Positions 9,073 through 20,118 of a DNA stretch of 64,000 bases are shown here, piece after piece (within the stretch, counting starts at the first letter, position 1; every line of letters begins with the position of its first letter). Source of the stretch: Monomorium pharaonis (Eukaryota; Arthropoda; Insecta; Hymenoptera; Formicidae); the NCBI RefSeq assembly GCF_013373865.1, contig NC_050474.1, positions 18,110,042-18,174,041 of the forward strand. The letters run 5' to 3'. The translations under genes and the position numbers were made by a program. The notes under the pieces were generated by a model. The model was not told the origin of the DNA. It saw nothing but the letters and a program-made list of their open reading frames with translations, and did not search any database.

Positions 9073-12000
9073 AAATCTTTCGCGAGCGAAATTAGAGACC
9101 CTAGTGAATCCGTTTTTCAGATGGAGTCATACATCGCGAGAGGTGAAAGGCGTATCGAAACTTTGCGAACTGTTAGAAACGTACAGATGCAAACAGAACT
9201 GGAGTTATCGCTTTCGAAACTGTAATGAGTAATAAGTACCTAATCCTAAAGTTTTGTGTTTTGCACAGGATATGCAGAATTTAAATCGATGCTAATTTTT
9301 TCAAGAAAAGTGGAACTAGAATGTATTTTTTTACGCAGAAGATATTCCGTAAAATAAATTATCATCTCTTAAAGAAACGTTCTTTTTAAATGTAAATATA
9401 TAATAATAATAATAAATTAAAATGTCCGATAAATATTAAACATAAAGATAACATTACCTCGGTATAAATAACTAGAGTTACTTTTTCGTTAATTAAATAT
9501 TAGATTAGAATAGTTTCTTTCATTTCAGAACTGCTTTTAAGAGCGTCTTATTTCATTTATGTCACAAAAAAAATTAAATCTTCTTAACTAATGTAATTGA
9601 TAAAAAGAAGAATGAGTAATCTTAATAGAATTCCTCCGCCAAGGATAGCTGCGCCGTAAATCACTCCCTCGAAATTCTTCTGCCTTTTACAATGCTGCCG
9701 AGCGCGTTTGACGCCTCTCTCGTCCCGTGTTGACCAACCTGGGCACTTAGGATAATAGAATCATATGAATTGCCGGCTCGTTATGATATCCGACGATAAT
9801 GACGGCCGCATCGCGCCGATCGCGAATCGACCGTTCAGTCCTTTGCACCAACGGCGAATCGTATTTACGACGCGATGACGACGCGCGCGCGACGTTTATG
9901 GTTTCTTACGGGCTAACACGATGATTGCGAATTAGATGAATAAATTGCAACTGAATTACGCAAGCGAGCTAATGCAACATTAATGCTGCAGAGAGCTCCT
10001 TACTTTAATTCGAATAATCGCGAACCAATCGCGACGCCGAGTATTAAAGGATTGCGCGAATCTTTGCAAGTTTCTCCGACTGTTTTTTTTTTTTAAGAAA
10101 AATCCGCTCTCAGATCTGTTCTGATACGTTCATCGTTAAAATATAGGCCAGGATCTTTAAGGAATGGGAAAGTAACAAGAACGCAGAGATCACATCTTCA
10201 AATTATATCGATTTAATCTTCTTACTCTTGCACTGAAAGAAAAGAAGTGTTTTATTTATGGTAAAATAATTATGGTTAGAAGCTTAATTTTTATAATTAT
10301 TACTACTATAATAATAATAATAATATGTTTATAGTTCTACCGACTATGAAAAAAATTTAGTGTTAATTATGATACTTTTAAATATTAATGTAGTAAAAAA
10401 ATTAAGATATTATTATAAATAATAAAAATAAAATAAACATTTTTGTATAACAAATGCAGTCACAATTACAACAAACATAACTATTAAACATTTTTATTTC
10501 ACTTCTAATAATTAGTATCTATTTGTACGATTAAAACAATAAATATTCACTGCAAATAAGAAATTAAATTTAAATAAATTTGAGTAAATAATATCTTATT
10601 ATTTTTTAATTTCCACGTTTACGAAAATTTATCATTTTAACACAAAACGTAAAAAAAAAACAACATCAAGTATATAATTAATTCGTTTCTGTGATTGGAA
10701 TTGCTTAGTTTCAAAGTAAACAGCATTCATATTAACATAAGCACATAGCTAAATAGACATATTCGGTATATATTGTTTGCATAACAAGTTTGAAGCCTGT
10801 AAATAATGGCATATTCAAGATGCTTTCTCGTACGATATGAATTTCGTGCAAGCAAATGAAAGAGGCTCTCTGATGCTGTACAAGTTAAAACAATGTGCTG
10901 CTTACTTTGCTAGAATGCAATTGCTCTATTATTATTGTAAACCAATGATTTGAATAGATGTTGCAATTTTATGCTGTTGCAATGGCATTACGAAGTATAA
11001 ATAAATGTTTGCATGTTTATGTTCATGACATGTGTATCTGAATATTTAACAATGAACTAAATTTGAGTCAAATCTAACATTTCTTCAACTAAATTGTTCT
11101 ATTGTTTTAGTTAAATTAATTAAATACTGAGTAGGAGCGACGACTTGTGATTGTAATAATTAAAAGCAACTCAAATTTGGTAAAATTCAACACTACGAAT
11201 TTAACAGTGTAAATATACGTACAGTTGGCACCAAGAATGAATTATAGTTGAATTATGATAACTGTAGTAATTTTTTTCTCTCATTGGTGCAGGTGGGACA
11301 GGACTGAAATAACGAGACGCATAAGTGAGTAAAGAATTTATATTTATATCTTCGAACGACAATATATTGAGCATCTGTCACATCCGAGTGATACAATATA
11401 AATCGAAATAAAAAATACAAATATATACTCTGAAGTTCCGAAACGCCTCGCGGCACAGTGGCACGAGTGTCGTGAATGAAGAACGCACGAAAAGGCCACG
11501 CATTCCTTGAGCTCCCTACGGGCGATTTTCGATTTTCTTTTTCCATCGCACTCGCGCTAAATGCCCAGACAACACCTATGAACGCTGACCGTTTACAAAG
11601 TGATGACAACGAAATTGCATGTAAAATCAAATCGCCTCTCGACGATACTCGCGCGGGATATCGCGCGAGATGTGCGTAAAATGCGGATACGTCTCGTCTT
11701 TAGTTCCTCTTTTTTTTTTTGCCACGCAACTTAAAACTCGTTGTCGCACACGCAATCCTACGATGACGGTACGGATAAAGAAATGCAGTCGCGTCGCTTC
11801 GCGCTTTACGAGACGAAAGCATCTTGCGGGAAAAGACGCGAGCGAGATTTTCAACGTCGTCAGTGGAGAGGTGAAATATTCTCTCCTCGACACGAATTAA
11901 ATTCTACGCAGCATTGCAAAACTCCTAGAATATCTTTAAAGCTATAAAAAGTGCCTTTTTGATACCAAAACTCACTGATCTTCCGATAAATTTTGTAAGG

Positions 12001-12077
12001 TATTTGAAAACATTCGGGACACTTGTACGAGACTTCGTTTGGAATGCTACATGAAAAAATGATGCTGTATTTAAAGG
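9073..12077. other. Non-coding interval, AT-rich with GC-rich islands
   Basis: GC-rich, CpG-bearing patches lie at about 9600-9900 and 11450-11900. Overlapping ORFs at 11253-11947 on both strands have no recognisable domain. A 34-codon ORF at 9121-9225 directly follows a TTTTTCAG acceptor-like string. A poorly defined CACTGAAAGAAA terminus sits at 10231. No gene is supported. Confidence 0.4.
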
Positions 12078-12256
12078 CATTAACTAACAACAGTCTAATT
12101 GCAAGTAGTCTTGTTAATTTAACAGCATAATTAATAAAATAAATATGTGATACTCTTGTTTTAATAAAATTTTATTACGTCAAGATTAAATTGATTTACT
12201 TAATTTTATTAATATTGAATTAACAAGATTGTTTTCAACTGCTGTTAGTTTTAATG
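12078..12256. mobile_element. Foldback MITE
   Basis: The left end CATTAACTAACAACAG and the internal block TCTTGTTAATT are inverted at the right end (reverse complement CATTAAAACTAACAGCAG and TCTTGTTAATT). The 179-base element is non-coding with imperfect arms. No clear target duplication. Confidence 0.65.
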
Positions 12257-12898
12257 TTTATATAACGTTAATACAATGTATATATTTTTTTGTATATGAA
12301 ATCAGAAGTTGCAGTTAACTATTATATGTCCGGCGCAATTTAATTCACTCATTCGCCTTGATTTCGTTTCGCAATGCAAACGTTAATTTCATTGACTATT
12401 AAGTCTTAACGAGTACCGGATGTACGCAAATAGTGTTGCCATGTTTCGCAATGCGACAAAAGCGTGGCGAACCTCGAGGAGTAATCATTCTTTTTTGCAA
12501 TCTTTAGTATAAAATATAAATGCAATATCTTCTTTTCATATACCTTCGCAATAAATAAAAATGACGTTGCAACAGCCGATAAGCAATTACGCAAATAGGA
12601 TTACATTAAATGCGATCACGTCAAGTGCATCGCGCGGGAAGGCTAGCTTCTCGCTTGTCGCTGTGGAAACGGTACGTAGAAAATAGAAATCGAATTTCGA
12701 GCACGAAGGAATAAGTCAGGTAAGGCTCGAACCGAACAATTGACGCTTCAATTAGTCGCCTCGCGACTGTGCTGAATAATAAACGTACAATAACAAATTA
12801 ATCATACATCTACAGACACTCATACAGTATAGGCGCATACAAAAATAAAATGTGAACCATCTAGGGTATTTAACTAGCTAGCCTATCTGGTACAGAAA

Positions 12899-12945
12899 TA
12901 GAGAGAGAGAGAGAGAGACAGAGAGAGAGGGGGGGGAGGGGGGAG
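12899..12945. repeat. (GA)n / G-rich microsatellite
   Basis: An AG dinucleotide run passes into a G-rich tract of the form GGGGGGGGAGGGGGG. It is purine-only on the plus strand and a candidate for triplex or G-rich secondary structure. Confidence 0.85.
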
Positions 12946-12949
12946 TGGA

Positions 12950-14280
12950 AATAAATTATCGCACAATTGCACGTTACGAGTGTGTGATAATTGTTATTTC
13001 CGGACACGCAATTACAACATTCGCGCAATTACAATTGGTATCCACAGATGATCGTGCGATGTACCTATCGAGAAATAGAAAGAGAGAACACGTTGCACAG
13101 TAAAAAGCGTTTCATATTAAAAACAGTCTTTGTAATTGTATTATATTTTTAAAATATCTAAATAAAATTAATTTAACACAATGCAAATTGTGTTATTTAA
13201 ATGTTTTTCTTATTAAATTCAACAATTTTAAGTGTTAAAATAATAAACACAATTTACAGATAAGCAAAAGAAATATAGTAGTTTCAAAATTGATAAATTC
13301 TAAGCTAAATGAATAAAATGTACATGTTAATTTAACATATTATAAATGTTAATTTATACTGAAGAAATGTGCTTCCAAATTGTATCAAAATGTTACATGT
13401 TCTGTGTAAATTTTTTAAAATAATGTTTTAAATTGTTTTCTAATGTATTCATTCTGTGTTAACATGAATCTGATGGACCGTTTGAGGTAATAAACGTGTT
13501 AAATCAGGGTGCTTAGTATAATTTTATAAAAAGATTTCCTAAGAATAAAATCTTTTTTGTCGTTCGATATTGAACTGTAGGTTCCGTTTATGTCTGTATA
13601 CAACCTATGTGCGTACTACAAGTAAATATAAAAAAAGGTCCATATTTAGATCGTAACGGCAAAAAAGGATTTTCCTGAGAATTCCCAGTTTTTCTAAAAA
13701 TTTTATTCAAAATTTCCAGATAAGATTAGGGAATTGTAACGCAGCTTTGTAATGTGAAATAAATTTATTTTCTCATAAAGAAGATTCGTGTGAGCTTTAA
13801 ATATTAAATTTGAGCAAGTAATAAAAAGAAATAATATGAACCAAATATAGCATATAATCTGTTCGTAAGACACAATCTAGCTTACCGGAAGTATAGAATT
13901 TGAAAGCTGATTAAACACCCAACATCAATTTAGAACAGTATATTGTCATTAAATCTTTTATATAAAAACTTGCGAGTCATTCAACGAAATATACGTGAAA
14001 GTATGCGGATGTGCCACATTTATCGCCAAATCGATTTTGCATCATCAAGAAAAGGTAGTCAAACAAAAATAATTTTGTTAGAAGATAGAATTAAAAATTA
14101 AAATTGAAAAAGAATAGAATTCTAAAAATTTTCCCGAGTTACCAGTAAAATATCACGAAAACCCTGATTTTCAAGAGTAAAAAAATAAATTCCTCGAAAA
14201 TTCCGAAGTTTTCTACGTTCTTTCCTGCAGTAAATACCCTGTAAATTTAAGACAATTCCTTCTTTTTTTTTTTACTGTGC
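12950..14280. other. AT-rich non-coding interval, possible large non-autonomous element
   Basis: GCACAGTAAAAA at about 13093 and TTTTTACTGTGC at about 14268-14279 are inverted, so they could be the ends of a 1.2-kb element. The interior around 13660-14210 resembles 23770-24110 in scattered blocks (for example AAAACTTGCGAGT versus AAAACTCGTGAGT, and ATCGATTTT). No coding region is evident. Confidence 0.35.
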
Positions 14281-14622
14281 ACGCGTATATGCCTGCGTGT
14301 GCGTACAATACTGCCAGCTCTAGACTACATAAGTACGTATACTACGGTGCCGGGGCTTTAACTAAAAGGGACCCTAACTCTCTTTGGGGTTTGGAGAACA
14401 TGGAGAGTCCGCGACATTTGCGGAACGCCAGCTCGCTCGTCGCTTCTCTCCGTGAGCAGCTTCCGGCGAAGAACCCGTCTCATAGATCATGCAAAACACA
14501 CACTCACTCGGATTCGTCATTCCGGGGAGAACGTGTCCTTTTGCACTTTCTCGAAACGAACGCATCCCGCGTGCGGCGAGTGAAGTCATCGCTTCAATGC
14601 GGCGCGGCGATGACTCATGACT

Positions 14623-14624
14623 CA

Positions 14625-14655
<31 letters not shown>

Positions 14656-14675
14656 TACACACACACACACACACC
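14623..14675. repeat. (CA)n microsatellite
   Basis: A nearly pure CA run with one CATAC interruption. It generates artefactual ORFs rich in His-Thr on the plus strand and Cys-Val on the minus strand. Confidence 0.95.
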
Positions 14676-14679
14676 GGTC

Positions 14680-15374
14680 TAATCGTCCTCGTTCCGCTGC
14701 TTTTTGTGCGCCGCTCGCAAGGCCGATCCTGTGGAAACATCCGTCACTTGCCTCGTCTCGGTCCGAACGGAGAGACCCATGTCGATCAGGCCATTGTCTT
14801 CTCCACTCGTCGCGATCGAATCCCTTTGGGATTCTTTTTCATCCGCGAAGAGGACTGCGACTCGCAATTGGAAAGGGAGCGCGACGTCTCTTCAGCCCCT
14901 CCCAAACATAAATTTTAGATTTTGCCGCGTGCAGTAAGAGCACTAAGAGCGTCCCTACGCCACCTCGACACGTCGGAGAGGAATCGTGCCAAGGACACAA
15001 TTGGAGCACCATTATGCTGCACGCCGACGAGCGGCGGAGCCTTGGCCTGATCTTTGGGACTCGTTAACTCGCTGCGATTTGCGCGCGATTTTTCTCACGG
15101 CGCCATGGGAGAGAAAAAAAACTGACAACACACCGTCGCCCCTTCGTTCACCCAACAAAATCCCGTACTTCGACTCTGGAATTCCGCCGAGGAAAGCGTA
15201 CGGTGGAAAGAACGCGACGCGATTGAGAAAAGGACAATCTTCTCAACATTTTCATAGCATTAGAACAATTTTCACATCTTAAATTTATGAAAGCTTCAAA
15301 AAAAATGTCGGAAGAGTATCTTTTTCAGATATTATAAATTTACTTCTTGGTAAAGAGGTCCCCCCTTGGTAAAG
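14680..15374. other. GC-rich non-coding patch
   Basis: CpG-rich sequence with several short overlapping ORFs on both strands, none with a recognisable domain or splice structure. It may be regulatory, or part of an unrecognised transcript. Confidence 0.35.
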
Positions 15375-15996
15375 AGATGCCCAAAATGGTCTCTAAGTGG
15401 ACAGGAATGAAACCTATGACAAAAAAATAGTACGAGTAATCTAAGTTTGCTCCAGAGCACATCTCTGTCCGAAGTGTTCGAGACGAAATGTAGGATCTCA
15501 AAGTTACATTAGATAAACGTGCATTTTTCGTGTTAAAAATAAAGAAAAAATCAAAGTGTTTGATTATATATTTAGGCGTTACATGTCATTATCGACATTA
15601 AAATTACCTAGAATCAGATGATCTAATTACCATGCAATTTTCTCCATCTATTTTTTGATAGTAGTATCCGCAAAAAATTAAAAAAAAAAGAAAAAAAACT
15701 AAAGCAACCTTTCTATGACGTTAATAACGTCATCTAAAGTCGTATCAACCTCACTATCACTTTATTTTTCTCTCAGGGCCAACTAAATAACTTTCGTTTG
15801 AAACATTGTCCACGAAAATGCGTTATTTTTATTTATTTGCGATATTCGAGGTGGGCGTTAAAATAGAATATCCTATGTTCTTTCGGACACTAGATAGAGG
15901 AAAGCGCCCAGTGAGAAAACTGAACTATAGATTAGGAACTATAATTTCGCATAGATTTGATCATTATCCACAAGAAGATATTCTCATACATTTTGG
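15375..15996. mobile_element. Repeat family B, copy 1, with TGCCCAAAATG ends
   Basis: TGCCCAAAATG at about 15377 and its inverted form CATTTTGGGCA near 15988 bound about 620 bases. Internal blocks (ATGCGTTATTT, GGACACTAGATAGAGGAAAG, CATCTAAAGTCGTATC) recur in reverse orientation at 21404-21680. The 86-aa ORF at 15806 overlaps this repeat and is not considered a gene. Confidence 0.6.
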
Positions 15997-17040
15997 GCAA
16001 ACTTTTTTTTATAGAATAAGAGACCTTAGAATATTTCAGAATTTTCACGTACATAAAGAATTCTGAAAAAATGTAGACTTTTTCAGTTTTTTAAAAAAAT
16101 ATTCCAATTCATGTAAAAAAAACCTGAAAGATTTTCTAAAAACTTATATTTTTTAGAAATATAATTATTTATTTTCAATAGATTTGAATAGATACATTAT
16201 AAACAAATTCCTAAATTTATAAAAACTGAAGAATTCTAAGAAAGCTTCACAGAATTACAGGCTTATAATATTGAGCTCTCTTTAAAAAAATCAGCAATAA
16301 TTTTATGAATTTTGTCAAAACGTTACTAGGATAATTTCGATTCCTCGAAAAGCACGAAAGACGTTAGAAAAACGAAGGAGCAGCGATAAAACAAAGACAA
16401 TGATGATGATGATAATGACAACAATGATAATAATATTAAAAATAATAATATTAATATTAATAATAATATGCTAATAAAATATAATACACTCTTTTTCTTT
16501 AAACGCGACACGTTAGGAACAAAATACGTGCGAGTTCCCACAGATGCAATAAAATATAAAACTACAACTAATTAATTTCAATGTGAGCAGTATCGGTGTG
16601 GACGGGACAGCGAGATTATAGATGACGCAACGATTCTCCAACTCTAAACAATAAGACCAATAGAAACGTCAATTGAAAAAAAATATAACGTGATTTTTAT
16701 AAAAAGTAACCGAGAGGACTTATATTTAAAAATCAGACTGCATTTAGTTAATAGTCATAGGAGATTCGTTAAAAACTTAAAAAATAAATTACATGTACAG
16801 CTTCTTCTAAAAGTACAAAATTAAAATTGTACTTTCCACATAAAAATAAATAAAAAAATGAGACTTCTGTCATTATTTTTAAAATTAAAGTATTACCCAT
16901 AAAAAAAACGATAGCAAATATATTAAATAAATTATAAAAGTTACTTGTCAAATAAATATGATGTATTCTTTTCCATACAATCGCATGTCATGTACGTATA
17001 CAGTTTTAATAATCGTTTTCACATAAAAAGGTATGAATAT
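15997..17040. other. AT-rich non-coding interval
   Basis: This contains a degenerate ATG/ATA/AAT trinucleotide tract at about 16395-16470. The low-complexity Leu/Ser ORF on the minus strand there is an artefact. Nothing else is recognised. Confidence 0.5.
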
Positions 17041-17502
17041 TTTAACACCATTCCGACCTCGTGCTTTTCTCGGTAACTACACGGGCGATGTACGTCCTTG
17101 ACAACCGAGGATCTTATCTCAACCGAGGAATAATCTCTTCGTCCCGTCCATCCCGGGTGTATCTCGGTTGACGCTCGGCCGTTTTCGTCTCCGGCGTCGC
17201 GTCAACTTTCCTTTTCCTCTTTTACGCACATTTCGTCCCCGAAAAGTCTCTTGTAACCGTCGCCACGGACGCGTCGTATGGCACTCCGAGAGAGCGGAAG
17301 CGTAGTACGATACTTCCGCAGGATACGAAAAAAAAAAGGAGGAACGGCGCGATATTGGACGCGCCAGCGCGCGCACCCGCGCCGCGTTATCGCATATTAT
17401 CCAGACGATGACTAGATAATATTCGGGGGTAGAACGGAGGAGGGAAGTCGCTTCGGGTATACTCGTCTCATTCATGACACATTTATTTCGCATCTCGGGC
17501 GT

Positions 17503-17538
<36 letters not shown>

Positions 17539-18140
17539 GCCGCCGCCGCCGCGGGCTGCTCTCGATTGGCGCAATGATGCGCAATAATCTCGGCGACGAG
17601 ATACGCTGCGCTACGTATCGTTCGTCGCTCCTCTCTCGCGAACGGATTTTATAATTACGCAGACGCACGCACGTTTTTTTTGTTTTGTTTTCTTTTTTTT
17701 TAGACGTGTGCTTCTAACGAGCGAAATCTCTGACCGTATTTTGTCGAGCGGGCTCTGACTGATTGTCGGGACCGACAGTTGACCGACAATAAGATAAGAT
17801 TAATTGGTCGTTACGAAATCCTTCGGTTGACGCTAGAACGTAATTCAGAAGTGTACTTGGACATTAAATGGCATCCTAACGAGACGTAAAGAAAGAAAAG
17901 GAAGAAAAATCCGTCCCCGGATTCTCTTCTTAATTGAGAGAAAGTGCGTGGCACCCGATACATCCTGTTAGATATCTACTCTGACCTGATTATACCGGAT
18001 CGGATGTCGTTGATGAGTACGACGAGGTCGCCAATTACACAAAGGAACCCTCTGGGAACGGCGGTCCTCCTACGTTACGTCGTAAAAATATCCGTCCCGC
18101 GTTCTTTCCGCTTAAACCCGGGAATAGTCACCTAACGGTT
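17041..18140. other. GC-rich CpG island-like patch
   Basis: About 1.1 kb is strikingly GC-rich against its AT-rich surroundings and contains the CAG/CCG tract at 17504-17551. It could mark a promoter or 5' UTR of an unidentified transcript, but no splice-consistent CDS was found. The 151-aa minus ORF is driven by the trinucleotide repeat. Confidence 0.4.
17504..17551 (+). repeat. (CAG)11(CCG)5 trinucleotide repeat
   Basis: Eleven uninterrupted CAG triplets are followed by about five CCG triplets. On the plus strand an ATG at 17474 is in the CAG (Gln) frame but the frame closes shortly after, giving fewer than 45 residues, so a protein is not claimed. Confidence 0.92.
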
Positions 18141-18216
18141 TTTCACAAATAATTAACTTTTCTTTGAGTGATTTTTAAAATTTAATTAAAAATCACTGTT
18201 ATTAAATACATTACCT

Positions 18217-18369
18217 TTATAAAATTGTAATACTGGACAGTATTAAATTGGCCAGTAATTAACACTTAATCTAAGTATTAAAAGTATTGCTGTTAGTACA
18301 GTTAACACTCAAAATAAGTAATAATTATTGGCTAATTTAACACTGCCCTGCAGTATTACATTTTTATAA
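18217..18369. mobile_element. Palindromic MITE, family A copy 2
   Basis: Same family as 8512-8664. Shared blocks are ATTAAATTGGCCAGTA, GCTGTTAGTA, AAAATAAGTAATAATTA and the TTATAAAAATGTAATACTG ends. Length is the same as copy 1 (153 bases) and the fold is complete. Confidence 0.85.
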
Positions 18370-18375
18370 AAATAC

Positions 18376-19056
18376 CAGGATTGGATATTAACTAGTTATC
18401 AAGTTAAATAACCAAGTCAAAAAGTTAATAATTTTTAATTTAATTTGATCAATTTTAAGTAATTTATTAACCTTTTTTCCTAAGTTGGAAATTTATCTTT
18501 TATATAAAAGCAAAAATACATTCTCACAAACATTATTTCATGTAAACTTAACAAATAAAATGTTACATTTATTCCATGATGTATATTATAATTGTTCTGA
18601 GTGCAGTTATTAACGAGTAATTTTATTGGAAAAGAGCTTACTTATATTTATTCCCGATTTAATAAAAAACATAAAAAAATATGATTACGAAAAATATATA
18701 TTAATCATGTTTTTACTAAATCGAGAATAAATATAACCAATCATTTTTTCAACAGTGAAAATGTATCATTGCTGGCCGCACTCATAGTTCGAAAATTAAC
18801 TTTTAATTTAACTTTATAATAAAGTTAATTTAAAGTAACTCTTAATTGAGTTTCTTGTTCAGTACAAATTTTTTTTTTAATATGCATATTACAGATATTT
18901 GCGAAGATCAGTCAACCGCAGAGCAAAAGAAGAGCTTCCTCTTGGAGAAACAGTTTTCGTGATATGGTGACTTCTAGTAGCCAAATAACTTTTAATGTGA
19001 ATTAATTTTATAAACTGTTAACTTTCGTTTAAAAAAAGTTAACTTATCCAATCCTG
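18376..19056. mobile_element. Non-autonomous element with CAGGATTGGATA inverted ends
   Basis: The left end CAGGATTGGATATTAAC is inverted at the right (reverse complement CAGGATTGGATAAGTTAAC). TA dinucleotides flank or nearly flank both ends. Inside, 18643-18735 forms a hairpin with TATATTTATTC.CGATTTA arms, and AACTTTAT/ATAAAGTT blocks abound. It abuts the MITE at 18217-18369. Confidence 0.6.
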
Positions 19057-19825
19057 TATATTATATATTATTGTTTTACAATTCATATAATTTATTTAAT
19101 ATTATAACGTATATGTACATATATATATAATCTTTTTTAAAGGATGATAATTTTGAATTTTGTAACTGAGCTTTATTTTTACTGGAGTGTGATAACTCTA
19201 AGTGACTATTCTCAGATTAATGTCGGACGCGATTGTCCGACTTTGTTGTCGGTATGCTCTAAATGTGGGTATAAATGCATCAGGAATGCTCATTCGGCGT
19301 TAAACGTGCGACGAAAGATCGTATTTATGGGAGAACAGTTTAATACCGGGTTTAACACGTAAAAAAAAAAAGAAAAAAAAAGAAAGAGCCGAAACATCAA
19401 CGACAAAATTACAGAACCATTTGTAATTACTTCACGCGCCGCTCTCTCTTCTCGAGAAAATAAAATTTCTATGTATTACAGGAAATAATATTTTACAAAA
19501 TTAACTCTATACAATAATAAAAAAATTCTTTGGAATTCAGAGAGATATAAAAAAGATACAAAAAAGTATAGATTCTGTCCTCTCTAGGCTCCGGAGATTA
19601 CTTCCAGAATAAAAAGTTTACCACTCTCGAGTACGACCTCTCCTGTGAGGAAAGTCCCCGACTTGGTGGGCACGACTTGTGGCGTGCATCGTGTAAAAAT
19701 TTCCACACGGCGCGGCGTTATCTCTCTACGCCGTATATCTCTACGCGGCTCACAATTTTCACTACGCTCCCCCTTATGTATGCCACTCACTCGCACTTGA
19801 ACCGAATAATGTGATGTACTTGTGT

Positions 19826-19892
<67 letters not shown>

Positions 19893-20118
19893 TGCTCGCG
19901 CGCGCGCTCGCGGCTACGTATGCACGTGTGCGAAGTCGTCAGTGAAAACGACGATGGCTGGTACCAATATCGCGTCAGCCGGTCGGCGCGTAAATCGACC
20001 GGTCGGCACTCGAATCGACTCATTAAGGCGGTAACGATCGCACCATTTGGTTCGCCAGGGTCAGGCGTAGGACCTTCGTCGCCTTCGGCTGTCGCACCGC
20101 TTCCGCTGCCGGCTATCA
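19057..20118. other. 3' flank / probable 3' UTR of the galactosyltransferase
   Basis: The sequence becomes GC-rich from about 19560. A GT microsatellite lies within. ORFs at 19584-20183 on both strands include the dinucleotide run and are artefacts. No clear minus-strand poly(A) signal close to the stop codon was found. Confidence 0.45.
19829..19894. repeat. (GT)n microsatellite followed by CG-rich tract
   Basis: About 65 bases of alternating TG followed by CGCGCGCGCTCGCG around 19896-19910. Alternating purine-pyrimidine DNA of this kind is a classic Z-DNA former. Confidence 0.95.

Noticed and set aside
10231..10365. Possible MITE with CACTGAAAGAAA end
   Set aside because: The opposite terminus (TTTAGTG) matches too poorly and the interior shows no clear inverted arms.
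14277..14918. 213-codon plus ORF
   Set aside because: Passes through the CA microsatellite, has no recognisable domain, and has no ATG or splice context that stands out; GC-rich chance frame.
17119..17574. 151-codon minus ORF with a poly-Cys run
   Set aside because: Driven by the CAG/CCG repeat read in another frame; no family resemblance.
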